A model generated the notes under the pieces. It had not been told where the DNA came from and did not search any database. It was given only the letters and a program-made list of their open reading frames with translations. A stretch of 61,018 bases of DNA, from assembly GCA_022448985.1 (NCBI GenBank), contig JAKVCR010000019.1:81898-142915 (forward strand), written 5' to 3'. The stretch comes from Roseibacillus sp. Lineage in GTDB: Bacteria > Verrucomicrobiota > Verrucomicrobiia > Verrucomicrobiales > Akkermansiaceae. Each line of letters starts with the position of its first letter. Positions within the stretch are counted from its first letter, which is position 1. Both the position numbers and the translations under genes were made by a program. Below, piece by piece: positions 51,797 to 61,018 of this stretch.

Positions 51797-54700
51797 CTAC
51801 TGGAAGTAGCTCACCCCGCTACTGAAGAGCGGCTGGTATTTCTCCCCGGGGATATTGCGGGCAACGTCGGTGCCCCGCCGCTCGGTGTGGGCCATCTTGC
51901 CGAGGACCCGTCCGCAGGGACTGGTGATTCCCTCGATCGCGAAGAGGGAGCCGTTGGGGTTGTGCGGGATGTCCATGCTGGGATTGCCGTCATGGTCGCA
52001 ATACTGGGTGGCGACCTGTCCGCTGGCAGATAGTTCGCAGATCTGTTCCGCGGAGGCGTAGAATTTTCCTTCCCCGTGGGAGACCGGGATGCGGTGGAGG
52101 TCATCGATGCTGCATTGCGAGAGCCAGGGAGAGAGGTTGGAGGCAATGCGGGTGGTCACGTAGCAGGACACGTGGCGCCCGATGTCGTTGAAGGTGAGGG
52201 TCGGGGCATCCGCTTCGGGATCACGGATTTCACCGAAGGGAACGAGGCCGGTCTTGATGAGGGCCTGGAATCCGTTGCAGATCCCGAGGACCAGTCCGTC
52301 CCGCCCGGTGATGAGATCCATCACCGCATCGCGGACGAGGGGACTTCGCAGCACGGTGGCAATAAACTTGCCGGATCCGTCCGGTTCATCCCCGGCACTG
52401 AATCCCCCGGGAATGAAGAGGATCTGCGCCCTGCGGATGGCCTCGGCGAGGGCTTGCAGGGATTCGTCGACGGCCTGGGAGGTGAGGTTGCGGAAGATGA
52501 GGATCTCAGCCTCCCCACCCGCGTCCCGGATGGAGCGGGCGGAGTCGTATTCGGAGTTCGTCCCGGGGAAGGCGGGGATGATCGCGAGGGGCCTGGCCGT
52601 TGCTGTCCGGGGAGGGCCAATGCGGGGTCCCCCGGTATACCGGAAGGTTTCGATCCCGGGGTGCGGGGAATCAGCCCGGGTGCGGTAGATTCCCTCCAGC
52701 GGCACACGCCAGGTTTCGAGCAAGTCATTGAGAGGAAGGGACTCGGACCCTATTTGGATGCTGGGATCGGCAATGGTCTCCCCGATCTCCAGGGCCCCTT
52801 CGACCGCAAGGGGGCCAGCGGATTCGACGAGGAAGGCGGCGTAGCGCTCCCGGAAGAGGTCGGCAGGGTCAAGGTCCTCGCCCGCGCGGAACCCGATTTC
52901 GTTGCCGGCGGCCATCCTGACCAGTCCCGCGGCGAGGCCTCCTTCGCCGAGACTGTGCATGGCGAGAATCCCGCCTCCGGAAGCGAGGGCATGGAGTTGA
53001 TCCGCGATTTTCCGGAGGGCCTCAAAGTCCGGACGCTTGTGGTCGTCCCGTGGCACGCTGATGAGGGAAACAATACTGCCAGCCTGCTTGAATTCGGGGG
53101 AAACCGTGGTGCTGCATCTGCCCGGGGCCACCGCGAAGGAGACGAGGGTGGGCGGGACATCGAGGTCGTTGAAGGATCCCGACATGCTGTCCTTGCCCCC
53201 GATGGCGGCGAGGCGGAGGGCATTCTGGACGTGATAGGCGCCGAGGAGGGCGCTGAAGGGCTTGCCCCACCTGCGCGGGTCGTCGTGCAATTTCTCGAAA
53301 TACTCCTGCAGGGTGAGGTGGATGTCGGAGAGACGGCCCCCAGATGAGACAATCCGGCACACCGACTCGGTGACTGCATAGATCGCGCCGTGGTAGGGGC
53401 TCCAGCTCGCAATCCGCGGGTTAAATCCCCAGCTCATGAGGGTGCAGGTGTCCGTCTCACCCTCAAGGAGGGGGATCTTGGCGACCATGGCATCCGGGGG
53501 AGTGGACTGGTGCACACCACCAAAGGGCCAGAGGACCGTTCCCGCACCCACCGATCCGTCGAACATCTCCCCGAGTCCCTTCTGGCTGGCGGAGTTGAGA
53601 TCCGAGAGGACGGCGGTGAAGCGCTCCTTCAGGTCTTCCGTATCCGGGAGAGTCTCAAGGGCCTTGCCGAGAGGACCTTCCGCGGGGGCAGCGCTGACCT
53701 GGACCCGTCCGCTACCCTGAACCCCGTTGGTGTCGAGGAAGGTTCGACTGAGATCGACGACGGGCTTGCCGCGCCAGCTGATGCGGAGTCGCCCGTGATC
53801 GGCCACCTCGGCCACGTGGGTGCACTCGAGGTTTTCCTTGTCCGCTTCCGCGATGAAGAAGTCGATATCAGCAGCCTCGACGAGGACCGCCATGCGCTCC
53901 TGGGACTCGGAAATGGCGAGTTCCGTGCCATCGAGGCCGTCGTATTTCTTGGGAACCTTGTCGAGGTTGATCTCAAGGCTGTCGGCGATCTCCCCGATGG
54001 CCACCGAGACCCCTCCGGCCCCGAAGTCATTGCAGACCTTGATGCGTTTGGCGAACTCCGGGTTGCGGAACAGGCGCTGGATCTTGCGTTCGGTGGGAGC
54101 GTCGCCTTTCTGGACCTCCGCGCTGTTCTCGAGGGCGGTGTCAGTGTGCTGCTTGGAGGAGCCGGTGGCTCCGCCCACTCCGTCGCGACCGGTTCGCCCT
54201 CCGATGAGGAGGATGGCATCGCCGGTGGCGGGTTCGCCCCGGAAGACATTTTCGCGCGGGGCTGCCGCGATTACGGCCCCGACCTCCATGCGCTTGGCGA
54301 CGTAACCGGGATGGTAGAGTTCGGAGACCTGTCCGGTGGGAAGGCCGATCTGGTTGCCATAGGAGCTGTAACCGTGGGCCGCAATCTGGCAGATCTTGCG
54401 CTGGGGAAGCTTGCCCGGGAGGGTTTCCTCAAAGGGGACGCGCGGATCCCCGGCCCCGGTCACCCGCATGGCCTGGTAGACGTAGGAGCGTCCCGAGAGG
54501 GGGTCGCGGATGGCGCCGCCCAGGCAGGTGGCCGCCCCGCCGAAGGGTTCGATCTCGGTGGGATGGTTGTGGGTCTCGTTCTTGAACATGACCAACCACT
54601 CTTCCTCGCGGCCATCGACGTCGACGGGAACCACGATGCTGGCGGCATTGATCTCGCGGGAGACCTCGATATTGGGGAGTTCGCCGGACTTGCGAAGTTC

Positions 54701-55531
54701 CTTCATTCCCATCAGGGCGATGTCCATCATGGTGACGGGGCGCTCCTCGTCGCCATACACCCCGGCGCGGGCGGACTGGTAGAGATCATAGCTCTCCTCG
54801 ATGGCCTCGGTGCCGGGGTCGAAGGCGACCTCCTCGATACTGGTGAGGAAAGTGGTGTGTCGACAGTGGTCGGACCAGTAGGTGTCGAGCATCCGGATCT
54901 CCGTGATGGTGGGGTCGCGATTCTCCTCATCCCTGAAGTAGTCACGGCAGAAGGCGAGATCGGCCACGCTCATGGCGAGGCCCAGTTCCTCGCGCAGGGT
55001 ATCGAGGGCGGGTTCGTCGCGTTCCCGGAAACCGGAGAGGATCTCGACATCCGGGGGCGGCGGGGTTGTGAGGGCGAGGGTCTCGGGTGGTTCGAGGGGC
55101 GATTCGCGGGAGTCGACCGTGTTGATGGTGAACTCCTTGATTCGTGAGAGATCCTCTTCGCTGAGAGATCCCTTGAGGATGATGACCTGGGCCGAGGCGA
55201 TGAGAGGTCGCTGTTGCTGGGTCAGGATCTGGACGCACTGGGCCGCCGAGTCAGCCCGCTGGTCGAACTGGCCGGGCAGATACTCGACCGCGAACCATTG
55301 CTCCCCGTCCCGGAGGGGAAGTTCGCGGCTGGTGGTATCGACCTGCGGTTCGGAGAGAATGAGGCGGCTGGCGGCCTCGAGCTGGGCGGGGTCGAGACCC
55401 TCGAGGTCATAGCGCTGGACGATGCGCAGGGACTCCAGCCCACCCAGTTGCAGACTGGTCTTGAGGTCGTTGAGAAGGGGACCGGCAGCGGAGTTGAACT
55501 CGGGTTTCTTTTCGACGAAGAGACGGTCCAT
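51797..55531 (-). CDS. purL: phosphoribosylformylglycinamidine synthase, single-chain
   Basis: Purine step 4: converts FGAR to FGAM using glutamine and ATP. At 1244 residues it is the large single-chain form with N-terminal PurS-like region, linker (SDHCRHTTF), two AIR-synthetase-like halves (KNETHNHPTEIEPFGGAAT; AAIGGKDSMSGSF) and a C-terminal glutaminase domain (about 1000-1244) with the nucleophile in GICNGFQAL and the catalytic His in VSHGEGKFYA. By length and pattern it is nearest to the type common in Firmicutes and Bacteroidetes. No SD sequence is seen before the ATG. It is monocistronic. Confidence 0.96.
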   Translation of the reverse strand: MDRLFVEKKPEFNSAAGPLLNDLKTSLQLGGLESLRIVQRYDLEGLDPAQLEAASRLILSEPQVDTTSRELPLRDGEQWFAVEYLPGQFDQRADSAAQCVQILTQQQRPLIASAQVIILKGSLSEEDLSRIKEFTINTVDSRESPLEPPETLALTTPPPPDVEILSGFRERDEPALDTLREELGLAMSVADLAFCRDYFRDEENRDPTITEIRMLDTYWSDHCRHTTFLTSIEEVAFDPGTEAIEESYDLYQSARAGVYGDEERPVTMMDIALMGMKELRKSGELPNIEVSREINAASIVVPVDVDGREEEWLVMFKNETHNHPTEIEPFGGAATCLGGAIRDPLSGRSYVYQAMRVTGAGDPRVPFEETLPGKLPQRKICQIAAHGYSSYGNQIGLPTGQVSELYHPGYVAKRMEVGAVIAAAPRENVFRGEPATGDAILLIGGRTGRDGVGGATGSSKQHTDTALENSAEVQKGDAPTERKIQRLFRNPEFAKRIKVCNDFGAGGVSVAIGEIADSLEINLDKVPKKYDGLDGTELAISESQERMAVLVEAADIDFFIAEADKENLECTHVAEVADHGRLRISWRGKPVVDLSRTFLDTNGVQGSGRVQVSAAPAEGPLGKALETLPDTEDLKERFTAVLSDLNSASQKGLGEMFDGSVGAGTVLWPFGGVHQSTPPDAMVAKIPLLEGETDTCTLMSWGFNPRIASWSPYHGAIYAVTESVCRIVSSGGRLSDIHLTLQEYFEKLHDDPRRWGKPFSALLGAYHVQNALRLAAIGGKDSMSGSFNDLDVPPTLVSFAVAPGRCSTTVSPEFKQAGSIVSLISVPRDDHKRPDFEALRKIADQLHALASGGGILAMHSLGEGGLAAGLVRMAAGNEIGFRAGEDLDPADLFRERYAAFLVESAGPLAVEGALEIGETIADPSIQIGSESLPLNDLLETWRVPLEGIYRTRADSPHPGIETFRYTGGPRIGPPRTATARPLAIIPAFPGTNSEYDSARSIRDAGGEAEILIFRNLTSQAVDESLQALAEAIRRAQILFIPGGFSAGDEPDGSGKFIATVLRSPLVRDAVMDLITGRDGLVLGICNGFQALIKTGLVPFGEIRDPEADAPTLTFNDIGRHVSCYVTTRIASNLSPWLSQCSIDDLHRIPVSHGEGKFYASAEQICELSASGQVATQYCDHDGNPSMDIPHNPNGSLFAIEGITSPCGRVLGKMAHTERRGTDVARNIPGEKYQPLFSSGVSYFQ

Positions 55532-55727
55532 GAAGGTGGGCTGCCCGGATGGTCCGGGAAGCGATCGAGATTAGAACCAGCCCGGTGCAAGGCAAGGCCA
55601 ATGCCGATTCCCCCGTGAGGAATCGGAGCCGGGAGGGTAGCGTTAAAAACTTTGGGCTGATTTGGAATCCGGGGAGCAATCTTTTTATATGCATCATCCC
55701 GGAAAGAGGGCATATAGGTCCCCATTC

Positions 55728-56696
55728 ATGTCTGTTCCCCGGTTAAGAGAAGCGACTTTCCTCGGACTGGTCCTCGTCCTGGTGGGAGGAATGCTTTTCC
55801 CTGTGGCCGGGGAGCCGGAACCCGGGATCGAGGCCCTTATTGAGAGACTCGATGATGAGCGTTTCGCGGTGCGTGATGAAGCCGACCGGAAACTACTGGA
55901 GCTTGGGCAGGTTGCCCTTCCTGCGCTCCTGGAAGCGAGCGAGAGCGATTCCCCGGAGAAGCGGGTCCGGTCTGCCAAGCTGGTCAGGCGGATCCGTGAG
56001 GGGATCATCCGGGGAGAGTTCGAGCGCATGGGCAAGCTGGCTGATGCCGATCTCGAGGTGGAGCATGCGATGTGGGTGATTGCTCTCCTGCTCGATCCTG
56101 AACTGGAGAAGGAGGCGGTCACCAAGTCCCTCGATGAGATAGCCACGGCAGTGCGGAAGGAACTCGGGGAGGGAGTTGAGCCGCGGGATCGGCCCCCGGC
56201 CCGGGCCATGGCGGCGCTCATTGCGGTCCTGAAGAACCAATACGGTTTCGCGGGTGATATGGTCACCTACCAGCACCCCGACAACAGTTCGGTGCACCGG
56301 GTGATTGCACGCCGGAAGGGTCTTCCCATCCTGCTGTCGGAGATTGCGGTGGCAGTTTCCCGGCGGTTGGAACTTCCGGTCGTGGGATTGGGCATCCCGG
56401 GCCGTTACATGATCAAGTATGATGGGAGGAAGGCTCCCGGTGGGGAGGCGGGAAAGGATATCATCATCAATCCCTTCGAAGGGTGGCGGGAGACCAGTGT
56501 GCGGGAACTGAGGCTGACGGTCCCGGGATTCGAGCCGGACGAGCATCTACAGGAGTCCCCGGCCCGCCTGACCATCCTGCGGATCATGCGCAACATGGAA
56601 AGCCATGCGACAGTGAAGGGGCGGCAGGAACTGGTGAGTACCATCCTGGATTGCTACCCACTCGTGGCTGGGCCGAATCTTCCCCTCTTCCGTTAG
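55728..56696 (+). CDS. secreted HEAT-like/SirB1 transglutaminase-like protein
   Basis: A 322-residue exported protein. A signal peptide (REATFLGLVLVLVGGMLFP) leads into a helical repeat stretch (about 35-100; ERLDDERFAVRDEADRKLLE), then a SirB1-like transglutaminase domain with YQHPDNSSVHRVIARRKGLP and LLSEIAVAVSRRLELPVVG near residues 185-230, and a final helical section. The SirB1 family is a cysteine-less or cysteine-protease-like fold of unknown role; I see no cysteine at the expected catalytic place, so it may bind rather than cut. The ATG at 55728 is chosen for the signal peptide; ATGs at 55662 and 55689 are in frame. Confidence 0.8.
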   Translation: MSVPRLREATFLGLVLVLVGGMLFPVAGEPEPGIEALIERLDDERFAVRDEADRKLLELGQVALPALLEASESDSPEKRVRSAKLVRRIREGIIRGEFERMGKLADADLEVEHAMWVIALLLDPELEKEAVTKSLDEIATAVRKELGEGVEPRDRPPARAMAALIAVLKNQYGFAGDMVTYQHPDNSSVHRVIARRKGLPILLSEIAVAVSRRLELPVVGLGIPGRYMIKYDGRKAPGGEAGKDIIINPFEGWRETSVRELRLTVPGFEPDEHLQESPARLTILRIMRNMESHATVKGRQELVSTILDCYPLVAGPNLPLFR

Positions 56697-56772
56697 CGGG
56701 AAACCGTGATCTCTTGGGGTTAGGACGAGCCTTTGCCTTGCCATGGGAATTGGAGGGGTGGAGACTCCCTCA

Positions 56773-59412
56773 ATGATGAATTTCCAGAGAATCCTGCTTC
56801 CGGTAGCGGTGGTGCTTGGCCTGGCGGGGACTGTCCCGGGCGAAGAGCGTGCGGAAGGGGACTGGTGGTCGTTGCAACCGGTGGCCCGTCCGGAGGTGCC
56901 TGAGGTGAAGAATGCCGCCTGGGTTAAAAATCCCATCGATGCCTTCATTCTTTCCAAGCTCGAGGAGATGGGACTGGAGCCGGCTCCCGAGGCCAGCGCG
57001 ACGGTGATCCGGCGGCGCCTGCACTATGGCCTGACCGGCCTGCCCCCGGCCCCTGGCGCCAGTGCTGACATCGATGCCCTGCTGGCCTCACCGCATTACG
57101 GGGAACGCTGGGCCCGCCACTGGCTCGACGTGGCTCGCTATGGTGAGAGCAATGGCTTTGAATACGACCAACTGCGACCGAACGCATGGACCTACCGGGA
57201 CTGGGTGATCGATGCCCTGAACTCGGACATGGCCTACGACCAGTTCGTGAAGTGGCAGATCGCGGGGGATGTCCTTGAGCCGGGTCATCCCGGGGCCATC
57301 ACTGCCACCGGGTTCCTCGTCTGTGGGGCCTTCGACGGGCTCAAGCCCAACGGGGACAAGCAGCGCAAGATCATGCGGGAGGATGAGATGTCCGACATCG
57401 TGGGAACGGTGGCGCAGAGTTTCCTCGGGCTGACGGTGAACTGCGCCCGCTGTCACGATCACAAGTTTGATCCCATTGCGCAGAAGGAATACTTCCAGAT
57501 GGCCTCGGCCCTGGCGGGGGTGCATCGCGGTGATCGCAACGTGCCCGCCGGTGTGAACGTGGCCGGGAAGCGCAAGGAGATCGAAGCGCTCTCCAGCAAG
57601 CTGGCCGAGGCCGACGGGATGGTGCGCAAGCGCCTTCTCGCCAAGCTGGCGAAGGATGGAGCGAAGAAGAACCGGGACGGCCTGCCGCAGCCCATCTCGC
57701 GGTGGTCCTTCGACAGCGACCTGCGCGATGAGATCGGGGCCCTGCACGGGGAGGCCCGGGGTACGGCCCGGGTGGAAGGGGGTGCCCTGGTCCTGGATGG
57801 AAAGACCGGCTTTGTCCTGACCGCCCCCTTGCCGAAGGCCATCAAGGCCCGCACCCTGGAGGCCTGGGTCAAACTGGACAACCTGGGCCAGAGGGGCGGG
57901 GGAGTAATTGGGATCCAGGGAAGCTCGGGGGAGCCCTTTGACGCCATCGTGTTCGGGGAACGGGAGCCAGGCCGCTGGATGTCGGGCAGTTCGGGATACC
58001 GGCGCACCTCGAGTTTTGGCGGGGACCAGGAAAAGGAAGCCCAGTCCCAGTTCGTCCACATGGCCATTGTCTACCAGGAGGATGGCACGATCACTGGTTA
58101 CCGGAACGGGCGGCTCTACGGGAAGAGCTACAAGACGGGGGTGATGACTTATGGTGCCGGCAACAGCCAGGTCATCCTCGGGATGAGGCATGGAACCTCT
58201 TCTGATGGAAAACGCATGCTGGCGGGACGCATCGACCGGGCTCAGCTCTACGACCGGGCCCTCACCGCCGAGCAGATCGCGCTCTCGGCCGATGTCAGGA
58301 TTGTCACCGAGGCGGAGCTCATCGCGGCCCTGACGGATAAACAGAAGGCCACCCGGGAAAAGTGGAAGGCCGACATCGCCCGCCTGAACGCCGAGGTCAG
58401 CAAGCAGGGACAGAAGAAGGTCTATGCCGTTACGCCCCGGGGAGCGCCGGTGCGCCACCTCTTGGTGCGCGGCAGTCCCTTCGAAAAGGGAGAAGAAGTA
58501 TCCGCCGGCGGAGTGGCCTCGGTTCGCAACGGACTTCCTTCCGACTTCGGTCTCAAGTCCAATGCCTCGGAAGGGGAACGCCGGAAGAAGCTGGCGGAGT
58601 GGGTGGCCCATGAAAACAATCCTCTCCTCGCGCGCGTGATGGTGAACCGGCTCTGGCACTACCACTTCGGACAGGGCCTGGTGAAGACTCCCAATGATCT
58701 TGGTTTCAGCGGCGGGAAACCCTCCCACCCGGAACTCCTCGACTGGCTCGCGGCCGAGTTCCGGGCCCAGGGATGGAGTATCAAGAAGATGCACAAACTC
58801 ATCGTCTCCTCGGCCGCCTACCGGCAAAGCTCACGAGCCAATGTCAAGGCCCAGCAGGTGGACGCCGGCAATGTTTATCTCTGGCGGCGCGCCCCGATGC
58901 GACTGGAAGCGGAATCGATCCGCGATTCCATCCTCGCCGTTTCCGGGGCCCTCAACCCGGTGGCTGGTGGTCCGGGCTACCGCGACTTCAAGATGTACAA
59001 CCACAAGGGGTCGTGGGTCTACGACCCGATCGACCCCGAGGGGCCGGAGTTCAATCGCCGCAGTATCTACCGCACCTGGGCCCGGGGGAGTATCCACCCC
59101 CTGCTCTCCCCCCTCGACTGTCCCGATCCCTCTTCAGCAGCTCCCGTGCGCAGCGTGACGACCACGCCGCTGGGAGCGCTCTCCCTGATGAACACCTCCT
59201 TCGTCATCCGTATGTCGGAGGAAATGGCCAAGCGCCTGGAAGCCATGCCGGGGGACGAGCAGAAGCAGATCGGACACGCCTTCGAACTCGCCTTTGGGCG
59301 TCCCGCCACGGCGGGGGACCTCAACCTTGGTCTCGGGTTCGTCAAGGAGAACGGACTGGCGGCCTTCTGCCGGGTCCTCTTCAACGCCAATGAATTTCTC
59401 TACCTGAACTGA
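56773..59412 (+). CDS. DUF1549-LamG-DUF1553 cytochrome-like protein (PVC type)
   Basis: An 879-residue exported protein of the PSCyt2/PSD1 architecture found in Planctomycetes and Verrucomicrobia. A signal peptide is followed by DUF1549 (about 40-260) with ARHWLDVARYGESNGFEYDQ and the haem-type motif CARCHDHKFDPI near residue 224, an inserted LamG domain (about 305-510) with DLRDEIGALHGEA, and DUF1553 (about 600-870) with MVNRLWHYHFGQGLV and HPELLDWLAAEF. Relatives pair with DUF1501 proteins, as here, 20 nt downstream. They are thought to act in breakdown of sulfated or other complex polysaccharides, but their reaction is unknown. Confidence 0.9.
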   Translation: MMNFQRILLPVAVVLGLAGTVPGEERAEGDWWSLQPVARPEVPEVKNAAWVKNPIDAFILSKLEEMGLEPAPEASATVIRRRLHYGLTGLPPAPGASADIDALLASPHYGERWARHWLDVARYGESNGFEYDQLRPNAWTYRDWVIDALNSDMAYDQFVKWQIAGDVLEPGHPGAITATGFLVCGAFDGLKPNGDKQRKIMREDEMSDIVGTVAQSFLGLTVNCARCHDHKFDPIAQKEYFQMASALAGVHRGDRNVPAGVNVAGKRKEIEALSSKLAEADGMVRKRLLAKLAKDGAKKNRDGLPQPISRWSFDSDLRDEIGALHGEARGTARVEGGALVLDGKTGFVLTAPLPKAIKARTLEAWVKLDNLGQRGGGVIGIQGSSGEPFDAIVFGEREPGRWMSGSSGYRRTSSFGGDQEKEAQSQFVHMAIVYQEDGTITGYRNGRLYGKSYKTGVMTYGAGNSQVILGMRHGTSSDGKRMLAGRIDRAQLYDRALTAEQIALSADVRIVTEAELIAALTDKQKATREKWKADIARLNAEVSKQGQKKVYAVTPRGAPVRHLLVRGSPFEKGEEVSAGGVASVRNGLPSDFGLKSNASEGERRKKLAEWVAHENNPLLARVMVNRLWHYHFGQGLVKTPNDLGFSGGKPSHPELLDWLAAEFRAQGWSIKKMHKLIVSSAAYRQSSRANVKAQQVDAGNVYLWRRAPMRLEAESIRDSILAVSGALNPVAGGPGYRDFKMYNHKGSWVYDPIDPEGPEFNRRSIYRTWARGSIHPLLSPLDCPDPSSAAPVRSVTTTPLGALSLMNTSFVIRMSEEMAKRLEAMPGDEQKQIGHAFELAFGRPATAGDLNLGLGFVKENGLAAFCRVLFNANEFLYLN

Positions 59413-59432
59413 TTCCCGGTTTTCCCTTTCTC

Positions 59433-60878
59433 ATGAACTCTTTCCTCAACAGTCGACCAAGTGGTGAACTGCCGAACCGGCGGGACTTCTTTAACTGGAC
59501 CCAGCGGGGCTTGACCGGGGCGGCTCTTTCCTCGCTTCTCCTGCGCGACGGCTATGCCTCCCAGCCGAAGGAATCCCACTACGTCCCCAAGGCCAAGCGG
59601 GTCATCCACCTCTGCCTGTGCGGGGGCTTCAGCCAGGTCGACACCTTTGACTATAAGCCCCGTCTCCAGGAGTTGCACGGCAAGTCCCTGCAAGCCGACG
59701 AGCGGCCCGACGTTTTCTTCGGGAAGGTTGGCCTCCTGCGCAAGAACGACTGGGAATTCAAGCAGCGCGGGAAGAGCGGGCTCTGGGTCTCTGACCTCTT
59801 CCCCCATATCGCCACCGTGGCGGACGAATTGACCGTCATCAACTCGATGGTGGCCGAGTCCTCCAGTCACACCCCGGCCACCTTCCAGGAGAGCAGCGGC
59901 TTCCGACTCAATGGCTTCCCGGTCATGGGATCGTGGGTCTCCTACGGACTGGGGAACCAGACCGACAGCCTGCCCACCTACGTCGTGCTGCCGGATTCCC
60001 GCGGGTTGCCCGCCGGTTCCACCAGTAACTGGACCAACGGATTTTTGCCCGCAGTGCACCAGGGCGTGCCCTTCCGTACCAAGGGGGAAGGGGAGGCCAT
60101 CACCAACCTCTTCCCGGCCCGGAAGATCGAGAAACGCGTCGACCACGAGAGCCGGATCCTGCTCGAGAAGATGAACGAGGCGCACATGAAGGAGCACGGC
60201 GCGGAGGACGTCTTTGCCGCCCGCATGGCGAGCTACGAACTGGCCGCCAACATGCAGCTTGCCGTCCCCGAGGTCACCGGGGTTGAGAAGGAGACCGAGG
60301 CCACCCGGGAGATGTATGGCTTCAACAAGGACGAGACCCGGGACTTCGGGCGCAGCTGTCTTCTGGCCCGGCGCCTCCTTGAGCGGGGGGTGCGCCACGT
60401 GCAGCTCTTCTCCGGGGGCTCCTTCGGTTCTCCCCGCATCAACTGGGACGGCCACGAGGACATGCGGCGCAACCACGGCCGGGAAGCGGGCCGCATCGAC
60501 CAGCCGGTGGCGGCCCTCATCAAGGACCTGCGCCAGCGCGGTATGCTGGACGACACCCTCGTGCTTTTCACCTCCGAGTTCGGACGGACACCCTTCACCC
60601 AGTCGGGCGCCAACCAGGTTGGCACCGGGCGCGATCACAACCATGTTGGTTTCACCAGCTGGATGGCGGGTGCGGGCCTGAAGCCGGGGATCACCTACGG
60701 GGCCACCGACGAGGTGGGCTACAAGTCGGTCGAGAAACCGGTCCCGTGGCATGATTTCCACGCCACCGTCCTGCACCTCCTCGGTATCGACCACGAGAAG
60801 CTGAGCTACTACCACAACGGTATCCAGCGTCGCCTGACCAACGTGCACGGCGAACTGCTCACGGACATCCTCGCATGA
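59433..60878 (+). CDS. DUF1501 Tat-exported protein
   Basis: A 481-residue protein with an N-terminal twin-arginine-type segment (NRRDFFNWTQRGLTGAALSS), then the DUF1501 domain, an alkaline-phosphatase/sulfatase-like fold. Visible pieces are RVIHLCLCGGFSQVDTFDYK, the family's first metal-site region, WDGHEDMRRNHGREAGRIDQ and LVLFTSEFGRTPFTQ near residue 385, and GRDHNHVGFTSWMAGAG. It is the usual partner of the preceding DUF1549/DUF1553 gene. The stop overlaps the next start as ATGA. The substrate is unknown. Confidence 0.9.
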   Translation: MNSFLNSRPSGELPNRRDFFNWTQRGLTGAALSSLLLRDGYASQPKESHYVPKAKRVIHLCLCGGFSQVDTFDYKPRLQELHGKSLQADERPDVFFGKVGLLRKNDWEFKQRGKSGLWVSDLFPHIATVADELTVINSMVAESSSHTPATFQESSGFRLNGFPVMGSWVSYGLGNQTDSLPTYVVLPDSRGLPAGSTSNWTNGFLPAVHQGVPFRTKGEGEAITNLFPARKIEKRVDHESRILLEKMNEAHMKEHGAEDVFAARMASYELAANMQLAVPEVTGVEKETEATREMYGFNKDETRDFGRSCLLARRLLERGVRHVQLFSGGSFGSPRINWDGHEDMRRNHGREAGRIDQPVAALIKDLRQRGMLDDTLVLFTSEFGRTPFTQSGANQVGTGRDHNHVGFTSWMAGAGLKPGITYGATDEVGYKSVEKPVPWHDFHATVLHLLGIDHEKLSYYHNGIQRRLTNVHGELLTDILA

Positions 60879-61018
60879 CCGCCCCCCGGACCCTCCTCGC
60901 GGGCCTGTTCCTCGCCCTCTGCCTTGCGGGAGGCCCTGCCAGGGCCGTCGAACCCGTCACTTTCAAGGATGGGGAACGGAAGTGGACCTATGAGAAATTC
61001 ACTGTCCACGGCTGGACC
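60875..61018 (+). CDS. truncated exported protein, cut by window end
   Basis: Only the first 48 codons are in the window. The start ATG overlaps the DUF1501 stop (ATGA). The protein opens with a signal peptide (APRTLLAGLFLALCLAGG, cleavage near PARA), followed by VEPVTFKDGERKWTYEKFTV. In PVC genomes a third secreted gene often accompanies the DUF1549/DUF1501 pair, but not enough sequence is present to assign a family. Confidence 0.75.
   Translation, partial: MTAPRTLLAGLFLALCLAGGPARAVEPVTFKDGERKWTYEKFTVHGWT

Noticed and set aside
52076..55147. Long plus-strand open frames antisense to purL (about 423 and 585 codons)
   Set aside because: They are the mirror of a highly conserved coding gene with third-position GC bias and show no family resemblance or ribosome site.
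57088..60848. Long minus-strand open frames opposite the DUF1549/DUF1553 and DUF1501 genes
   Set aside because: They are antisense shadows of clearly recognisable genes and have low-complexity translations.

Overview
The window looks like a chromosome segment from a free-living, probably aquatic Verrucomicrobiota bacterium (PVC superphylum). The evidence is the mix of PVC-typical secreted families: a DUF1549-LamG-DUF1553 cytochrome-like protein beside a Tat-type DUF1501 protein, a PVC-type dehydrogenase/cytochrome c protein with a CxxCH haem site, a PQQ-like propeller with a methyltransferase-like head, and a 1695-residue CotH/lamin-tail protein. These sit among ordinary housekeeping genes. 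The DNA is moderately GC-rich throughout. I saw no insertion sequence, prophage, CRISPR array, rRNA or replication origin. The lineage is inferred from family content only.

Layout. 1-433 has no gene but holds a run of possible stem-loops. 434-5134 carries an AI-2E family permease, heme A synthase (ctaA), an MFS-like transporter and, convergent with it, alanine dehydrogenase (ald). A tRNA-Thr(TGT) lies at 5224-5300, followed by a second non-coding, hairpin-rich stretch. 5620-8558 holds a zinc-ribbon membrane protein, a Maf nucleotide pyrophosphatase, a diacylglycerol-kinase-family enzyme and an unknown protein. 8641-10020 is thiH then thiS on the minus strand, with no thiG between them. 10257-13974 runs from a two-TM protein through acpP, an unknown and a LysM protein to accA. 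14029-21498 is a minus-strand series: squalene-cyclase-like repeat protein, stand-alone SecD-head-like protein, M23 peptidase, tRNA 2-selenouridine synthase (mnmH), TatD hydrolase and the PVC dehydrogenase/cytochrome c. A Gfo/Idh/MocA oxidoreductase diverges from it.

22657-31339 (minus) holds the giant CotH protein, a Pro/Glu-tailed membrane protein, a DUF6483-like protein and an L-lactate permease with an acidic tail. 31482-36260 (plus) holds a cyanophycinase-like peptidase, a PGPGW-type membrane protein, an esterase and a tight Lrp/AsnC - aminotransferase - CPBP protease operon. 36368-43686 holds glutamine-dependent NAD synthetase overlapping a membrane-anchored beta-helix protein, a lipoprotein, an M20 peptidase, pyrF, and a minus-strand pair of MoaD-like sulfur carrier and ThiF/MoeB-type E1.

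43815-51765 is the most interesting block. A 1290-aa PQQ-like propeller, a secreted protein with a CTVPVFRYAL motif, a tandem-duplicated ModA-like binding protein, a ModB-like permease and a ModC-like ATPase run in one direction with gaps of 3-42 nt. It reads as one operon joining an extracytoplasmic propeller system to an oxyanion or metal importer, and the sulfur-carrier/E1 pair sits next to it on the other strand. The window ends with full-length purL (minus), a secreted HEAT-like/SirB1 protein, the DUF1549/DUF1553 and DUF1501 pair, and the first 48 codons of a third secreted protein cut by the window edge.
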